Source of the DNA: CATQHS01 sp965203375
GTDB lineage: Bacteria > Actinomycetota > Acidimicrobiia > Acidimicrobiales > Aldehydirespiratoraceae
Reading direction: 5' to 3'
Assembly (NCBI GenBank): GCA_965203375.1
Contig: OZ241886.1
Location: 2,418,001-2,482,000 of the forward strand
DNA: 64,000 nucleotides
The number at the start of each line of letters is the position of its first letter. Positions within the stretch are counted from its first letter, which is position 1. The notes under the pieces are model-generated. The model saw nothing but the letters and a program-made list of their open reading frames with translations. It searched no databases and was not told the origin of the DNA. Made by a program: the position numbers and the translations under genes. This document shows, piece by piece, positions 12,735 through 19,714 of this stretch.

Positions 12735-13190
12735 ATGGACTCGCAGGACCTCGCCGACCGGATGGAGATCGCCGACCTGCTGACCCGCTACGCCACCGCG
12801 GTGGACCGGCGGGACTGGGACTTGTACCGGTCGGTGTTCACCCCCGACGCCCGCATCGACTACACCTCGGTCGGAGGCACAGCCGGGCCGGTGGGCGAAG
12901 TGTGCGACTGGCTGGCTGAGACGCTGGTGATGTTCGAGTCCACTCAGCACATGATTACCAATGTCGAAGTGGAACTCGACGGCGACGCCGCCGCGGTCAC
13001 CGCCATGGTCTTCAACCCCATGAAGCTCCCCGACGGGTCGGTGTGGTCCACCGGCGGCTGGTACCACCACAAGCTGGTGCGGACCCCCGACGGCTGGCGC
13101 AGCCGGGAGCTGCGGGAGGAGGCGAGCTGGTTCCAGGGCCTGCCCGGGCACCCGTCCGGCGGCGAACCGGGCCCGGACCGGGCAAGCTGA
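12735..13190 (+). CDS. SnoaL-like / NTF2-fold protein
   Basis: This 151-residue protein matches the SnoaL-like NTF2 fold in length and pattern. It starts with IADLLTRYATAVDRRDWDLY, the usual first helix, followed by FTPDARIDY and, near the middle, STQHMITNVEVELDGDAA and a GGWYHHKLVRTPDGWR strand. Members include polyketide cyclases, small hydratases and many uncharacterised proteins. A GAGGAGG ribosome-binding site lies six bases before the ATG. It is followed at 29 bp by a CoA-transferase gene on the same strand, so it may act on the same acyl-CoA or alicyclic substrate. The specific reaction is unknown. Confidence 0.8.
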   Translation: MDSQDLADRMEIADLLTRYATAVDRRDWDLYRSVFTPDARIDYTSVGGTAGPVGEVCDWLAETLVMFESTQHMITNVEVELDGDAAAVTAMVFNPMKLPDGSVWSTGGWYHHKLVRTPDGWRSRELREEASWFQGLPGHPSGGEPGPDRAS

Positions 13191-13219
13191 GACCAAGGCC
13201 GACCCGAGGGAGCGTTGCC

Positions 13220-14410
13220 ATGCCCGGACCGATGGAAGGCGTCTCCATCTTGGAGATGAGCGTGGCCCTCACCGGGCCTCTGGCGGTGGCCATGCTGGTG
13301 GACCAGGGTGCGGCGGCGGTCAAGGTGGAGACGCCCGGCTTCGGCGACCAGGGCCGCTACATGGGGGTGGGCGCGGGCGGAATGTCGGCCATGTTCCAGA
13401 TCTGCAACCGGGGCAAGCGGGCGGTGGCGGTGGACTGCGGCGACCCCCGGGGCCGCGACATCGTGATGGACCTGGCCGCCGGCGCCGACGTGTTCGTCCA
13501 GAACATGCGGCCCGGCGCGGTCGAGCGGCTCGGCCTCGGCTATGAGGCGGTGGCCGAGCGCAACCCCGACATCGTCTACGCCTCCATCACCGGCTTCGGG
13601 CCCGACGGCCCCTACGCCCACCGCCGGGCCTACGACTCGGTGCTGCAGGCCCAGGCCGGCCTGGCCGCCAACCAGACCGGGCTCAGCGACGACCGGCCCA
13701 AGTTCCTCCGCCAGGCCGCGGCCGACAAGATCACCGCCCACACCGCCTGCCAGGCCATCACCGCCGCCCTGTTCGCCCGGGCCCGGGGGGCGGGCGGCCA
13801 GCATGTGGAGCTGTCCATGCTCGACGCGACGGTGGCCTATCTGTTCCCCGACTCGGCCGGCCATGAGGTGGCCCTGGACAACGAGCAGCCTCACCTGGGC
13901 CAGTCGATCGTGGCCAACCAGAGGGCCATGGCCTTCACCGACGGCCACGCGGTGATCGCCGCCGTGACCGACTCCGAGTTCCACGGCATGGGCCGGGCCT
14001 TCGGGGTGGACACCTCCGCCCCGGCCCTGGCCACCATGACCGACCGCTGGAAGAACAAGGAGGCCTACAGCCGGGCGGTGCGGGCCGCCCACGCCGCGGC
14101 CGCGTCGATGACGCTGGCCGAGGGGGTGGAGGCCATGGAGCGCGAGGACGTGCCCTACGGGGTGGTGCTGGCCGTGGAGGACCTGGCCGACGACGCCCAG
14201 GTGATGCACAACGCCCTGCTGGAGGAGCACGACCACCCGGCGATGGGCCGGGTCCGCCAGCCCCGGGTCCCGGCCCGCTTCGGCGGCACCCCGGCCTCGT
14301 TGCGGAACCCCTCGGCGCCGACGGTGGGCCAGCACACCGACGAGGTGCTGACCGAGCTGGGCTGGGGTCACCGCCTGGCCGAGCTGCGGGCCGACAAGGT
14401 GGTGGCCTGA
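13220..14410 (+). CDS. CaiB/BaiF-type CoA-transferase (family III)
   Basis: This 396-residue protein is a family III CoA-transferase, which moves CoA between carboxylic acids through an aspartyl-CoA intermediate. Characteristic segments are MEGVSILEMSVALTGPLA, GAAAVKVETP, NRGKRAVAVDCGDPRGR and the N-terminal FGPDGPYAHR region. VELSMLDATVAYL corresponds to the usual dimer-interface helix. The ATG start has a GAGGGAG ribosome-binding site seven bases upstream; a longer upstream frame overlaps the preceding gene and was rejected. It sits between SnoaL-like and Nudix genes, giving an acyl-CoA metabolism context, but the substrate cannot be inferred. Confidence 0.88.
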   Translation: MPGPMEGVSILEMSVALTGPLAVAMLVDQGAAAVKVETPGFGDQGRYMGVGAGGMSAMFQICNRGKRAVAVDCGDPRGRDIVMDLAAGADVFVQNMRPGAVERLGLGYEAVAERNPDIVYASITGFGPDGPYAHRRAYDSVLQAQAGLAANQTGLSDDRPKFLRQAAADKITAHTACQAITAALFARARGAGGQHVELSMLDATVAYLFPDSAGHEVALDNEQPHLGQSIVANQRAMAFTDGHAVIAAVTDSEFHGMGRAFGVDTSAPALATMTDRWKNKEAYSRAVRAAHAAAASMTLAEGVEAMEREDVPYGVVLAVEDLADDAQVMHNALLEEHDHPAMGRVRQPRVPARFGGTPASLRNPSAPTVGQHTDEVLTELGWGHRLAELRADKVVA

Positions 14411-14415
14411 CCCCC

Positions 14416-15288
14416 GTGACCGACCCGGCACCGGCCGATCGCGGGTCCGACTTGGCGGTGGCCGCTTCCAGGCCCGGACCAGCGGCATCCGACTCCCGGC
14501 CCGGCTCGGCGTCGGCCGCCTCTCAGACCGACCCGGCCGCCGGGTTGATGAGCGCATCGGGGCGGCGGTGGCTCGATGTCGTCCGGATGGGGGAATGGGA
14601 GCGGCACTTCGAGAGCCGCGGCGAGGCACCGCCCATACCGGCGGCCACGGTGGTGCTGCTGCGGGACGGCCCCTCGGGGCTGGAGACCCTGATGCTGCGC
14701 CGCAATACCGGGATCGACTTCGGCGGGATGTGGGTGTTCCCCGGGGGCCGGATCGACCCCGCCGACCAGGACCCGACCGGCGACGCCATCCGGGCCGCCC
14801 GCAACGCCGCCGTCCGGGAGGCCCGCGAGGAGGCGGACGCGGCGGTGGACCCGCAATCCCTGGTCTACTTCGCCTTCTGGCTGCCGCCCCCCATCGCCCC
14901 CCGCCGCTACGCCACCTGGTTCTTCGCCGCCCGGGCCGCCGATGCCGCCGTGGTGGTGGACTCCGGCGAGATCGTGCGCCACGAGTGGATGGCCCCGGCC
15001 GAGGCCATGGACCGGGCGGAGGTGGAGCTGGCCCCGCCCACCTGGGTCACGCTGCACACCCTGGGCCGGTTCGCCACCACCGAAGCGGCCCTGGAGGGGC
15101 TGGCCCGCCGCCGGCCCCGGCGCTATGAGACCAGCATCGGCGAGGGCCCCGACGGGCCGGTGGCCATGTGGTTCGGCGACGCCGGCTACGAGACGGCCGA
15201 CCCGGCCGCGCCCGGCCCCCGCCACCGGCTGACCATGGCGCCCGGCGCCGGCTACCGCTTCGACGAGTCCGGCTACCGGGACCCTTAG
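14416..15288 (+). CDS. Nudix hydrolase, NUDT19-like
   Basis: The 290-residue product has a Nudix box extended between the first Gly and the REAREEAD core (GGRIDPADQD... AAVREAREEAD), the arrangement of NUDT19/RP2-like enzymes that cleave CoA and related diphosphates. The core fold begins near residue 75 (IPAATVVLLRDGPSGLETLML). The first 60 residues are a low-complexity Ala/Ser/Pro stretch, so the true start may be further in than the GTG at 14416. The gene starts five bases after the CoA-transferase stop and is almost certainly co-transcribed with it, which fits CoA or acyl-CoA as substrate (inference). Confidence 0.82.
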   Translation: MTDPAPADRGSDLAVAASRPGPAASDSRPGSASAASQTDPAAGLMSASGRRWLDVVRMGEWERHFESRGEAPPIPAATVVLLRDGPSGLETLMLRRNTGIDFGGMWVFPGGRIDPADQDPTGDAIRAARNAAVREAREEADAAVDPQSLVYFAFWLPPPIAPRRYATWFFAARAADAAVVVDSGEIVRHEWMAPAEAMDRAEVELAPPTWVTLHTLGRFATTEAALEGLARRRPRRYETSIGEGPDGPVAMWFGDAGYETADPAAPGPRHRLTMAPGAGYRFDESGYRDP

Positions 15289-15295
15289 GACCCGG

Positions 15296-16282
15296 TCAGG
15301 CCGGGCGGGCCAGGAGGTCCTCGATCAGCCCGGCCAGCTCCAGGGGCCGGTCGCCCTGGATGGAGTGGCCGGCGCCGTCGACCACCGCGTGGGTCGTCTG
15401 CGGACAGCGCCGCATCCACTCGGCCACGTCGGCGTCGTCCACCACGCTCCAGCGGCCCCCCTGCCACAGGGCCACCGGCATCCCCAGCCTGCCGACCATG
15501 TCCCACATGGTCCCGAAGGGCGAATCCCCGCCCACGTCGGTGCCGCCGTCCGAGCCTCCGCTGTCACCCGAGCCGCCGCCGTCGGCCGAGCCGGAGTACT
15601 CACCGCCGGAGCCGGTGCTGCCGGTGTCCTCCCAGTTGCGGATGCGGTCGTAGTTCCACCGCCAGCGGCCGTCGGGGCCCTCGTGGGCATTGTGGAGCAC
15701 CCCCCGGCGCAGGGACTGCTCGCTGCGGCCCGGGTTGTGCTCGACGGTGCGGGCCAGGATGGCCTCGAAGCTGTCGAAGTCGTCGGGGCCGTCGATGAAG
15801 GCGACGATGGGGCCGGTCTTGGAGCCGTCCACCCCGGGGGTCACGTCCACCACCCCGAGGCGGCGGACCAGGCCGGGGTGCTCGGCGGCCAAGGCGATGG
15901 CGGTAAGACCTCCCAGCGACATGCCCACCACCGCCTCGGCCTCGGGGGCCAGGGCGGCTGCGGCCGCGGCCACGTCGGCGGCCATGCTCGCAGGGCCGTA
16001 GCGGTGGTCGGGCCGGTGGTCGGAGTGGCCGTGCCCGGGGAGGTCCACCGCCACCAGGGGCCGGTCGAGGGCCAGGGCCACCGTGTCCCAGGTGTGGGCG
16101 TTCTGGGCCCCGCCGTGGATGAGCACCAGCTCGGGCGGCCCGACGCCCCACACCAGCGCCGACAGGCTCAGCCCGCTGTCCAGCGGGACCGAAGCCCGGC
16201 GCACCTCCGGCGGGCCGCTCCAGTCGATGGAGTACTCGGCCGCGTTCTCGGCCAGCATCCCGAACTCGTCGTAGCCGGCCAT
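15296..16282 (-). CDS. Alpha/beta hydrolase
   Basis: The 328-residue protein has the alpha/beta-hydrolase fold: LVLIHGGAQNAHTWD for the oxyanion region, VDLPGHGHSDHRP, the nucleophile elbow GMSLGG and the catalytic His in GAGHSIQGDRP. An unusual Gly/Ser/Asp-rich insert of about 35 residues (around 228-262, GGGSGDSGGSDGG) sits in the cap region before the last catalytic segments. Substrate is unknown. The stop lies seven bases from the convergent Nudix gene. A leaderless promoter (TAGGCT, six bases before the ATG) fixes the start. Confidence 0.85.
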   Translation of the reverse strand: MAGYDEFGMLAENAAEYSIDWSGPPEVRRASVPLDSGLSLSALVWGVGPPELVLIHGGAQNAHTWDTVALALDRPLVAVDLPGHGHSDHRPDHRYGPASMAADVAAAAAALAPEAEAVVGMSLGGLTAIALAAEHPGLVRRLGVVDVTPGVDGSKTGPIVAFIDGPDDFDSFEAILARTVEHNPGRSEQSLRRGVLHNAHEGPDGRWRWNYDRIRNWEDTGSTGSGGEYSGSADGGGSGDSGGSDGGTDVGGDSPFGTMWDMVGRLGMPVALWQGGRWSVVDDADVAEWMRRCPQTTHAVVDGAGHSIQGDRPLELAGLIEDLLARPA

Positions 16283-16286
16283 CGCC

Positions 16287-17216
16287 TCAGCCTAGATTTG
16301 ACCGGGGCGGACCCGGCGCGGCCGACTCGCTCGGACCGGCCCCGGCTGGCTCGGGTCCCGACGACTCGGGCCCGCTTTGGCCGGACCCGGAGCGGCCGGC
16401 TCGGGTCCGCCGGCCGACCACGCCCTCGTCCTGCGAACCCGCCGGCGCCCAGCGGAACCGGCGGGCTGCCACCAGCGCGGCGGCGGCCAGCCAGGCCCCC
16501 ATGACGGCGAGATGGCCCCACTCGAAGGCGGGGGCGTCCGAGAAGGGCGACATGGCCTCCCCGAAGGCGGATGCGAAGTGCTTGAGGGGGAAGAAGTCGC
16601 CGATCACCTCCAGCCACCGGGGCGGGTCGCCGGCCGCGCCCAGCGAGATGAAGACGTTGGACACGAAGCCCAGGGGTATGAGGGTGGCGTTGGTGATGGA
16701 CTGGGCCGCGCCCATGGTCTTGGCCAGGGCCGAGACGGCCACGCCGGCGGTGGCGAAGGCGGCCGAGCCGACGACGAAGGCCAGGACCAGGGCCGGCAGC
16801 TTGGCCGCCTCAATGTTCACCCCGTAGGCCAGCACCCCCAGCGCCACCATGACCGCCACGGACACCAGGGCGATCCACACCGCCGATCCCACCACCCCGG
16901 CCAGGTAGACCCACGGCGGCAGCGGCGTGCCCCGAACCCGCTTGAGGATGCCCAGCTCGCGGCGGCTGGTGAGGTTGATGCCGATGTTGGTGTAGGTGGC
17001 CGAGGCGGCTGCGAACACGGCCAGGCCCGGGGTGTAGAACTGGCTGGTGGTGACCGTCCCGTAGGGGGTGTCGAAGCTCTCGTTGCCGAAGAGGGCGATG
17101 AACAGCACCAGCAGCATCACCGGGAAGATCAGGGTGAAGAAGGCGCCGATCGGCACCCGCCAGAAGATCCGGTTCTGGCTGCGGATCTGCGACAGCACCA
17201 GGCCGAGCGTCCTCAC
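16287..17216 (-). CDS. ABC-2 type exporter permease
   Basis: This 309-residue integral membrane protein is the permease of an ABC-2 type exporter. It has about six membrane segments, beginning with IGAFFTLIFPVMLLVLFIALFG and including VYLAGVVGSAVWIALVSVAV and a GFVSNVFISLG stretch typical of the family. The C-terminal 45 residues are a low-complexity Gly/Ser/Pro tail without membrane character. Its start overlaps the stop of the ATPase gene by four bases, so the two are translationally coupled. Drugs, lipids or polysaccharides are possible cargoes; none is indicated. Confidence 0.85.
   Translation of the reverse strand: MRTLGLVLSQIRSQNRIFWRVPIGAFFTLIFPVMLLVLFIALFGNESFDTPYGTVTTSQFYTPGLAVFAAASATYTNIGINLTSRRELGILKRVRGTPLPPWVYLAGVVGSAVWIALVSVAVMVALGVLAYGVNIEAAKLPALVLAFVVGSAAFATAGVAVSALAKTMGAAQSITNATLIPLGFVSNVFISLGAAGDPPRWLEVIGDFFPLKHFASAFGEAMSPFSDAPAFEWGHLAVMGAWLAAAALVAARRFRWAPAGSQDEGVVGRRTRAGRSGSGQSGPESSGPEPAGAGPSESAAPGPPRSNLG
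16289..16294 (-). promoter_or_regulatory. Leaderless -10 element of alpha/beta hydrolase gene
   Basis: On the minus strand TAGGCT lies six bases before the ATG at 16282. The hexamer lies inside the 3' end of the ABC permease gene, so the hydrolase can be transcribed independently of the exporter operon. Confidence 0.55.
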
Positions 17217-18253
17217 TGCGGCCCCTCCCCGCCCCCGTTTTCGTTGCCGGCAGCGCTCCCGCCGCGGCTTCCGGCCCTGCCGCCGGTCCCGCCGGTCTCG
17301 CCGTCGCCGGCCCTGTCCTCGTCGTTGCCGTCGTCGTCATCGTCATCGTCGTCGCTTACCAGGGCCAGGTAGGCCTCTTCGAGGGTGGGGCTGGTGACGG
17401 TCAGCTCGGCCAGCTCGATCCCCCGGTGGAGGGCCCATCCGGTGAGGTGGGCCAGATCGGCGGTGGGGGTCTCGGTGGCCACTTCCAGGTGGCGGCCCCG
17501 GCCCTTGGCCCGGCCGGCCAGCGGGCCCACCAGCGACTCCACCGAGTCCGCCCGCTCGGGCAGCCGGAAGCGGATCAGGGTGGTGCCCGAGGCGTCGGCC
17601 CGGAGCCGGGCCGGGGTGCCCTCGGCCGCGATCCGGCCCCGGGCCAGCACCGCCACCCGGTCGGCCAAGTGCTCGGCCTCCTCCAGGTAGTGGGTGGTCA
17701 GCAGCACGGTCCGGCCCCGGGCGGTGAGGGTCTTCACCAAGTCCCAGCTCCGGCGGCGGGCGGCCGGGTCGAAGCCGGTGGTCGGCTCGTCCAAGAAGAT
17801 CAGCTCCGGGTCCCCCACCAGCCCCAGGGCCAGGTCGACCCGGCGCTGCTGGCCGCCCGACAGCGATGTCACCCGGGCCGAGGCCTTCTCGGTGAGCTCC
17901 ACCATCTCGATCATCTCGTCGGTGGGGCGGGGCCGCCGGTAGACCCGGCGGTACAGGTCGATGACCTCGCGCACGGTCAGCTCGGGGTCGATCCCCGAGG
18001 ACTGCAGCACGATGCCGATCCGGTCCCGGAACCAGCGGGGGGCCGAGCCGGGATCGACGCCCAGCACCTCCACCGACCCGGCGCTGCGGCGGCGGTGGCC
18101 CTCCAGGATCTCGACGATGGTGGACTTGCCAGCCCCGTTGGGGCCCAGCAGGGCCACCACCTCCCCCTCCCCCACCTCGAACGACACGCCGTCCACCGCC
18201 CGGACGGCCCCGTAGTCCTTGACCAGGCCGTCCACGGCGATCACGGCGCTCAC
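17213..18253 (-). CDS. ABC exporter ATP-binding protein
   Basis: This 346-residue ATPase drives the ABC-2 permease encoded just downstream. Walker A (LLGPNGAGKSTIVE), the signature (TSLSGGQQRRVDLALGL), Walker B (LIFLDEPTTGFD) and the switch His (LLTTHYLEEAE) are all intact. A domain after residue 220 (PERADSVESLVGPLAG...) is the DrrA-type C-terminal extension. The end is a run of eight Asp followed by a Gly-rich tail that overlaps the permease start. The GTG at 18253 was preferred over an upstream GTG at 18274 because TAGGGT sits eight bases before it. It is divergent from the small membrane protein at 18291. Confidence 0.88.
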   Translation of the reverse strand: MSAVIAVDGLVKDYGAVRAVDGVSFEVGEGEVVALLGPNGAGKSTIVEILEGHRRRSAGSVEVLGVDPGSAPRWFRDRIGIVLQSSGIDPELTVREVIDLYRRVYRRPRPTDEMIEMVELTEKASARVTSLSGGQQRRVDLALGLVGDPELIFLDEPTTGFDPAARRRSWDLVKTLTARGRTVLLTTHYLEEAEHLADRVAVLARGRIAAEGTPARLRADASGTTLIRFRLPERADSVESLVGPLAGRAKGRGRHLEVATETPTADLAHLTGWALHRGIELAELTVTSPTLEEAYLALVSDDDDDDDDGNDEDRAGDGETGGTGGRAGSRGGSAAGNENGGGEGPQ

Positions 18254-18261
18254 GGCGGGCC

Positions 18262-18267
18262 ACCCTA
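18262..18267 (-). promoter_or_regulatory. Probable leaderless -10 element of ABC exporter operon
   Basis: On the minus strand TAGGGT lies eight bases before the GTG at 18253. The spacing is slightly longer than the usual six to seven. It is only 11 bases from the oppositely oriented element of the next gene. Confidence 0.45.
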
Positions 18268-18278
18268 CCGACACCGCG

Positions 18279-18284
18279 TACCAT
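18279..18284 (+). promoter_or_regulatory. Leaderless -10 element of small membrane protein gene
   Basis: TACCAT lies six bases before the ATG at 18291. With the minus-strand element at 18262-18267 it forms a back-to-back promoter pair in a 37-bp gap. Confidence 0.55.
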
Positions 18285-18290
18285 GGGACG

Positions 18291-18680
18291 ATGAGGCCGA
18301 TGCGGGGGACGGTGGTGATCGCCGAGTACGCCGACCATCTGGAGGCGAAGGTGGCCGCGGCCCGCCTGACCGAGGCCGGGTTCGAGTCGACCGTGCTGAT
18401 CGACCCGGCCGCCGGCGTGGCCCCCCATCACGTGACCGACCCGATGGCGGCCGTGGTCGTGGCCGAGGGGGCGGCCGAGGAGGCCGCGGCCGTTCTGGCC
18501 GAGGTGCCCGCCGACGAGGAGGCCGAGCGGCTCGACGCCGCCTTCCACCACCGCCGATTCTCGGACCGCCCGGCCTGGGTCCGCTACGCCACCTGGGCCC
18601 TCATCCTGGCCATACCCGGCCCCGTCGCCCTCGCCGCCCTGTGGGTGCTGTGGCGGCTGCTGCAGGGCCTTTTCCCCTGA
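18291..18680 (+). CDS. Small DUF2007-like protein with C-terminal membrane helix
   Basis: The 129-residue product begins with a ferredoxin-like strand-helix unit (VVIAEYADHLEAKVAAARLTEAG) and a second strand ending in EEAAAVLAEVPADEE. That pattern resembles DUF2007, a putative signal-transducing domain. A single membrane helix follows (WALILAIPGPVALAALWVLW) and the protein ends within a few residues. The start is set by a leaderless TACCAT element; the 24 residues upstream in the same frame overlap the divergent ABC gene. Function is unknown. Confidence 0.7.
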   Translation: MRPMRGTVVIAEYADHLEAKVAAARLTEAGFESTVLIDPAAGVAPHHVTDPMAAVVVAEGAAEEAAAVLAEVPADEEAERLDAAFHHRRFSDRPAWVRYATWALILAIPGPVALAALWVLWRLLQGLFP

Positions 18681-18712
18681 TCCGCCTCCGTCATCGAAGG
18701 GACCCAAGCCCC

Positions 18713-19648
18713 ATGTCCAAGCCAATAGCCGAGAGTCCGCCTGCCGATTACTTGCAAATAGACCCACCTCCGCTCGACTCGGTACCGAACCCGTCAACGC
18801 CCGGTCCCGGCCCGGCGGCGCCGGCCGGCGGGCTGGCCGATCTGGTCGGCTACGCGGGCAAGAAGGTGGTGCTCACCGGCGGGGCCAGCGGGCTGGGGGC
18901 GGCCGCGGTCGAGCTGTTGGCCGCCTCGGGCTGCACCGACCTGACCGTGCTGGACGTGAAGGAGCCGACCGGGCCGGCCACCCGCTTCATACCCGCCGAC
19001 ATGAGCGACCCCGACTCGATAGACGCGGCCGCGGCCGAGGTCGGCGGCGGCACCGACGTGCTGTTCAACAACGCCGGAGTGGCCGGGGTCCACGCCGGCG
19101 ACTTCGTGCTGCGGGTCAACTACCTGGGCCTGCGCCGCCTCAGCGAGAGCCTGCTGCCCACCATGAACTCGGGCGGGGCCATAGTCAACACCGCCTCCAT
19201 CTACGGCTCTCGCTGGCCCGACCGGCTGGACGTGCTCAAAGAGCTGATCGCCGTCGAGGGCTGGGACAAGGCGGTGGCGTGGATTCTGGACCGCGCCGAG
19301 ATGGTGGAGGCCGACTCCTACGCCTTGTCCAAGGAGCTGGTGCAGGTGTGGACCATGCACAGCTCCCACCGCAGCCTCACCCGGTTCGGGGTGCGGACCA
19401 ACAGCCTTTGCCCGGGCCCCATTGACACCCCGCTGATGGCCGACTTCCGCCGCCAGGCCACCGAGAAGGTGATCGACTGGGCCATCGAGCAGTCGGGCGG
19501 GATCATCAGCCCCGAGCACATGGCCCGGCTGCTGCTGGTGCTGGGCAGCGACGCGGCCGCGGCCGTCAACGGCGCCAACCTGGTGGCCGACCGGGGCTTC
19601 AGCGCCTGGATGGTCACCGACCACGTGGACTTCTCGGCCCTGGCCTGA
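18713..19648 (+). CDS. Short-chain dehydrogenase/reductase
   Basis: This 311-residue NAD(P)-dependent oxidoreductase has the SDR cofactor motif (TGGASGLG), the structural NNAG and the catalytic YALSK. There is a 40-residue Pro-rich N-terminal extension before the Rossmann fold. Between the catalytic Ser region (VNTASIYGSR) and the Tyr there is an insert of about 30 residues (WPDRLDVLKELIAVEGWDKA), as in hydroxysteroid and alcohol dehydrogenase subgroups related to 3-alpha-HSD. Substrate cannot be named, but a steroid or alicyclic alcohol fits the ipd genes elsewhere in the window (inference). It lies 32 bp after the small membrane protein gene on the same strand. Confidence 0.85.
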   Translation: MSKPIAESPPADYLQIDPPPLDSVPNPSTPGPGPAAPAGGLADLVGYAGKKVVLTGGASGLGAAAVELLAASGCTDLTVLDVKEPTGPATRFIPADMSDPDSIDAAAAEVGGGTDVLFNNAGVAGVHAGDFVLRVNYLGLRRLSESLLPTMNSGGAIVNTASIYGSRWPDRLDVLKELIAVEGWDKAVAWILDRAEMVEADSYALSKELVQVWTMHSSHRSLTRFGVRTNSLCPGPIDTPLMADFRRQATEKVIDWAIEQSGGIISPEHMARLLLVLGSDAAAAVNGANLVADRGFSAWMVTDHVDFSALA

Positions 19649-19714
19649 GATCAGGCTCGGAGCGCCGGACCGCCGTGAACGCCGCGGCCCCGGCGCTGTG
19701 AACCCCCCGGTGCC

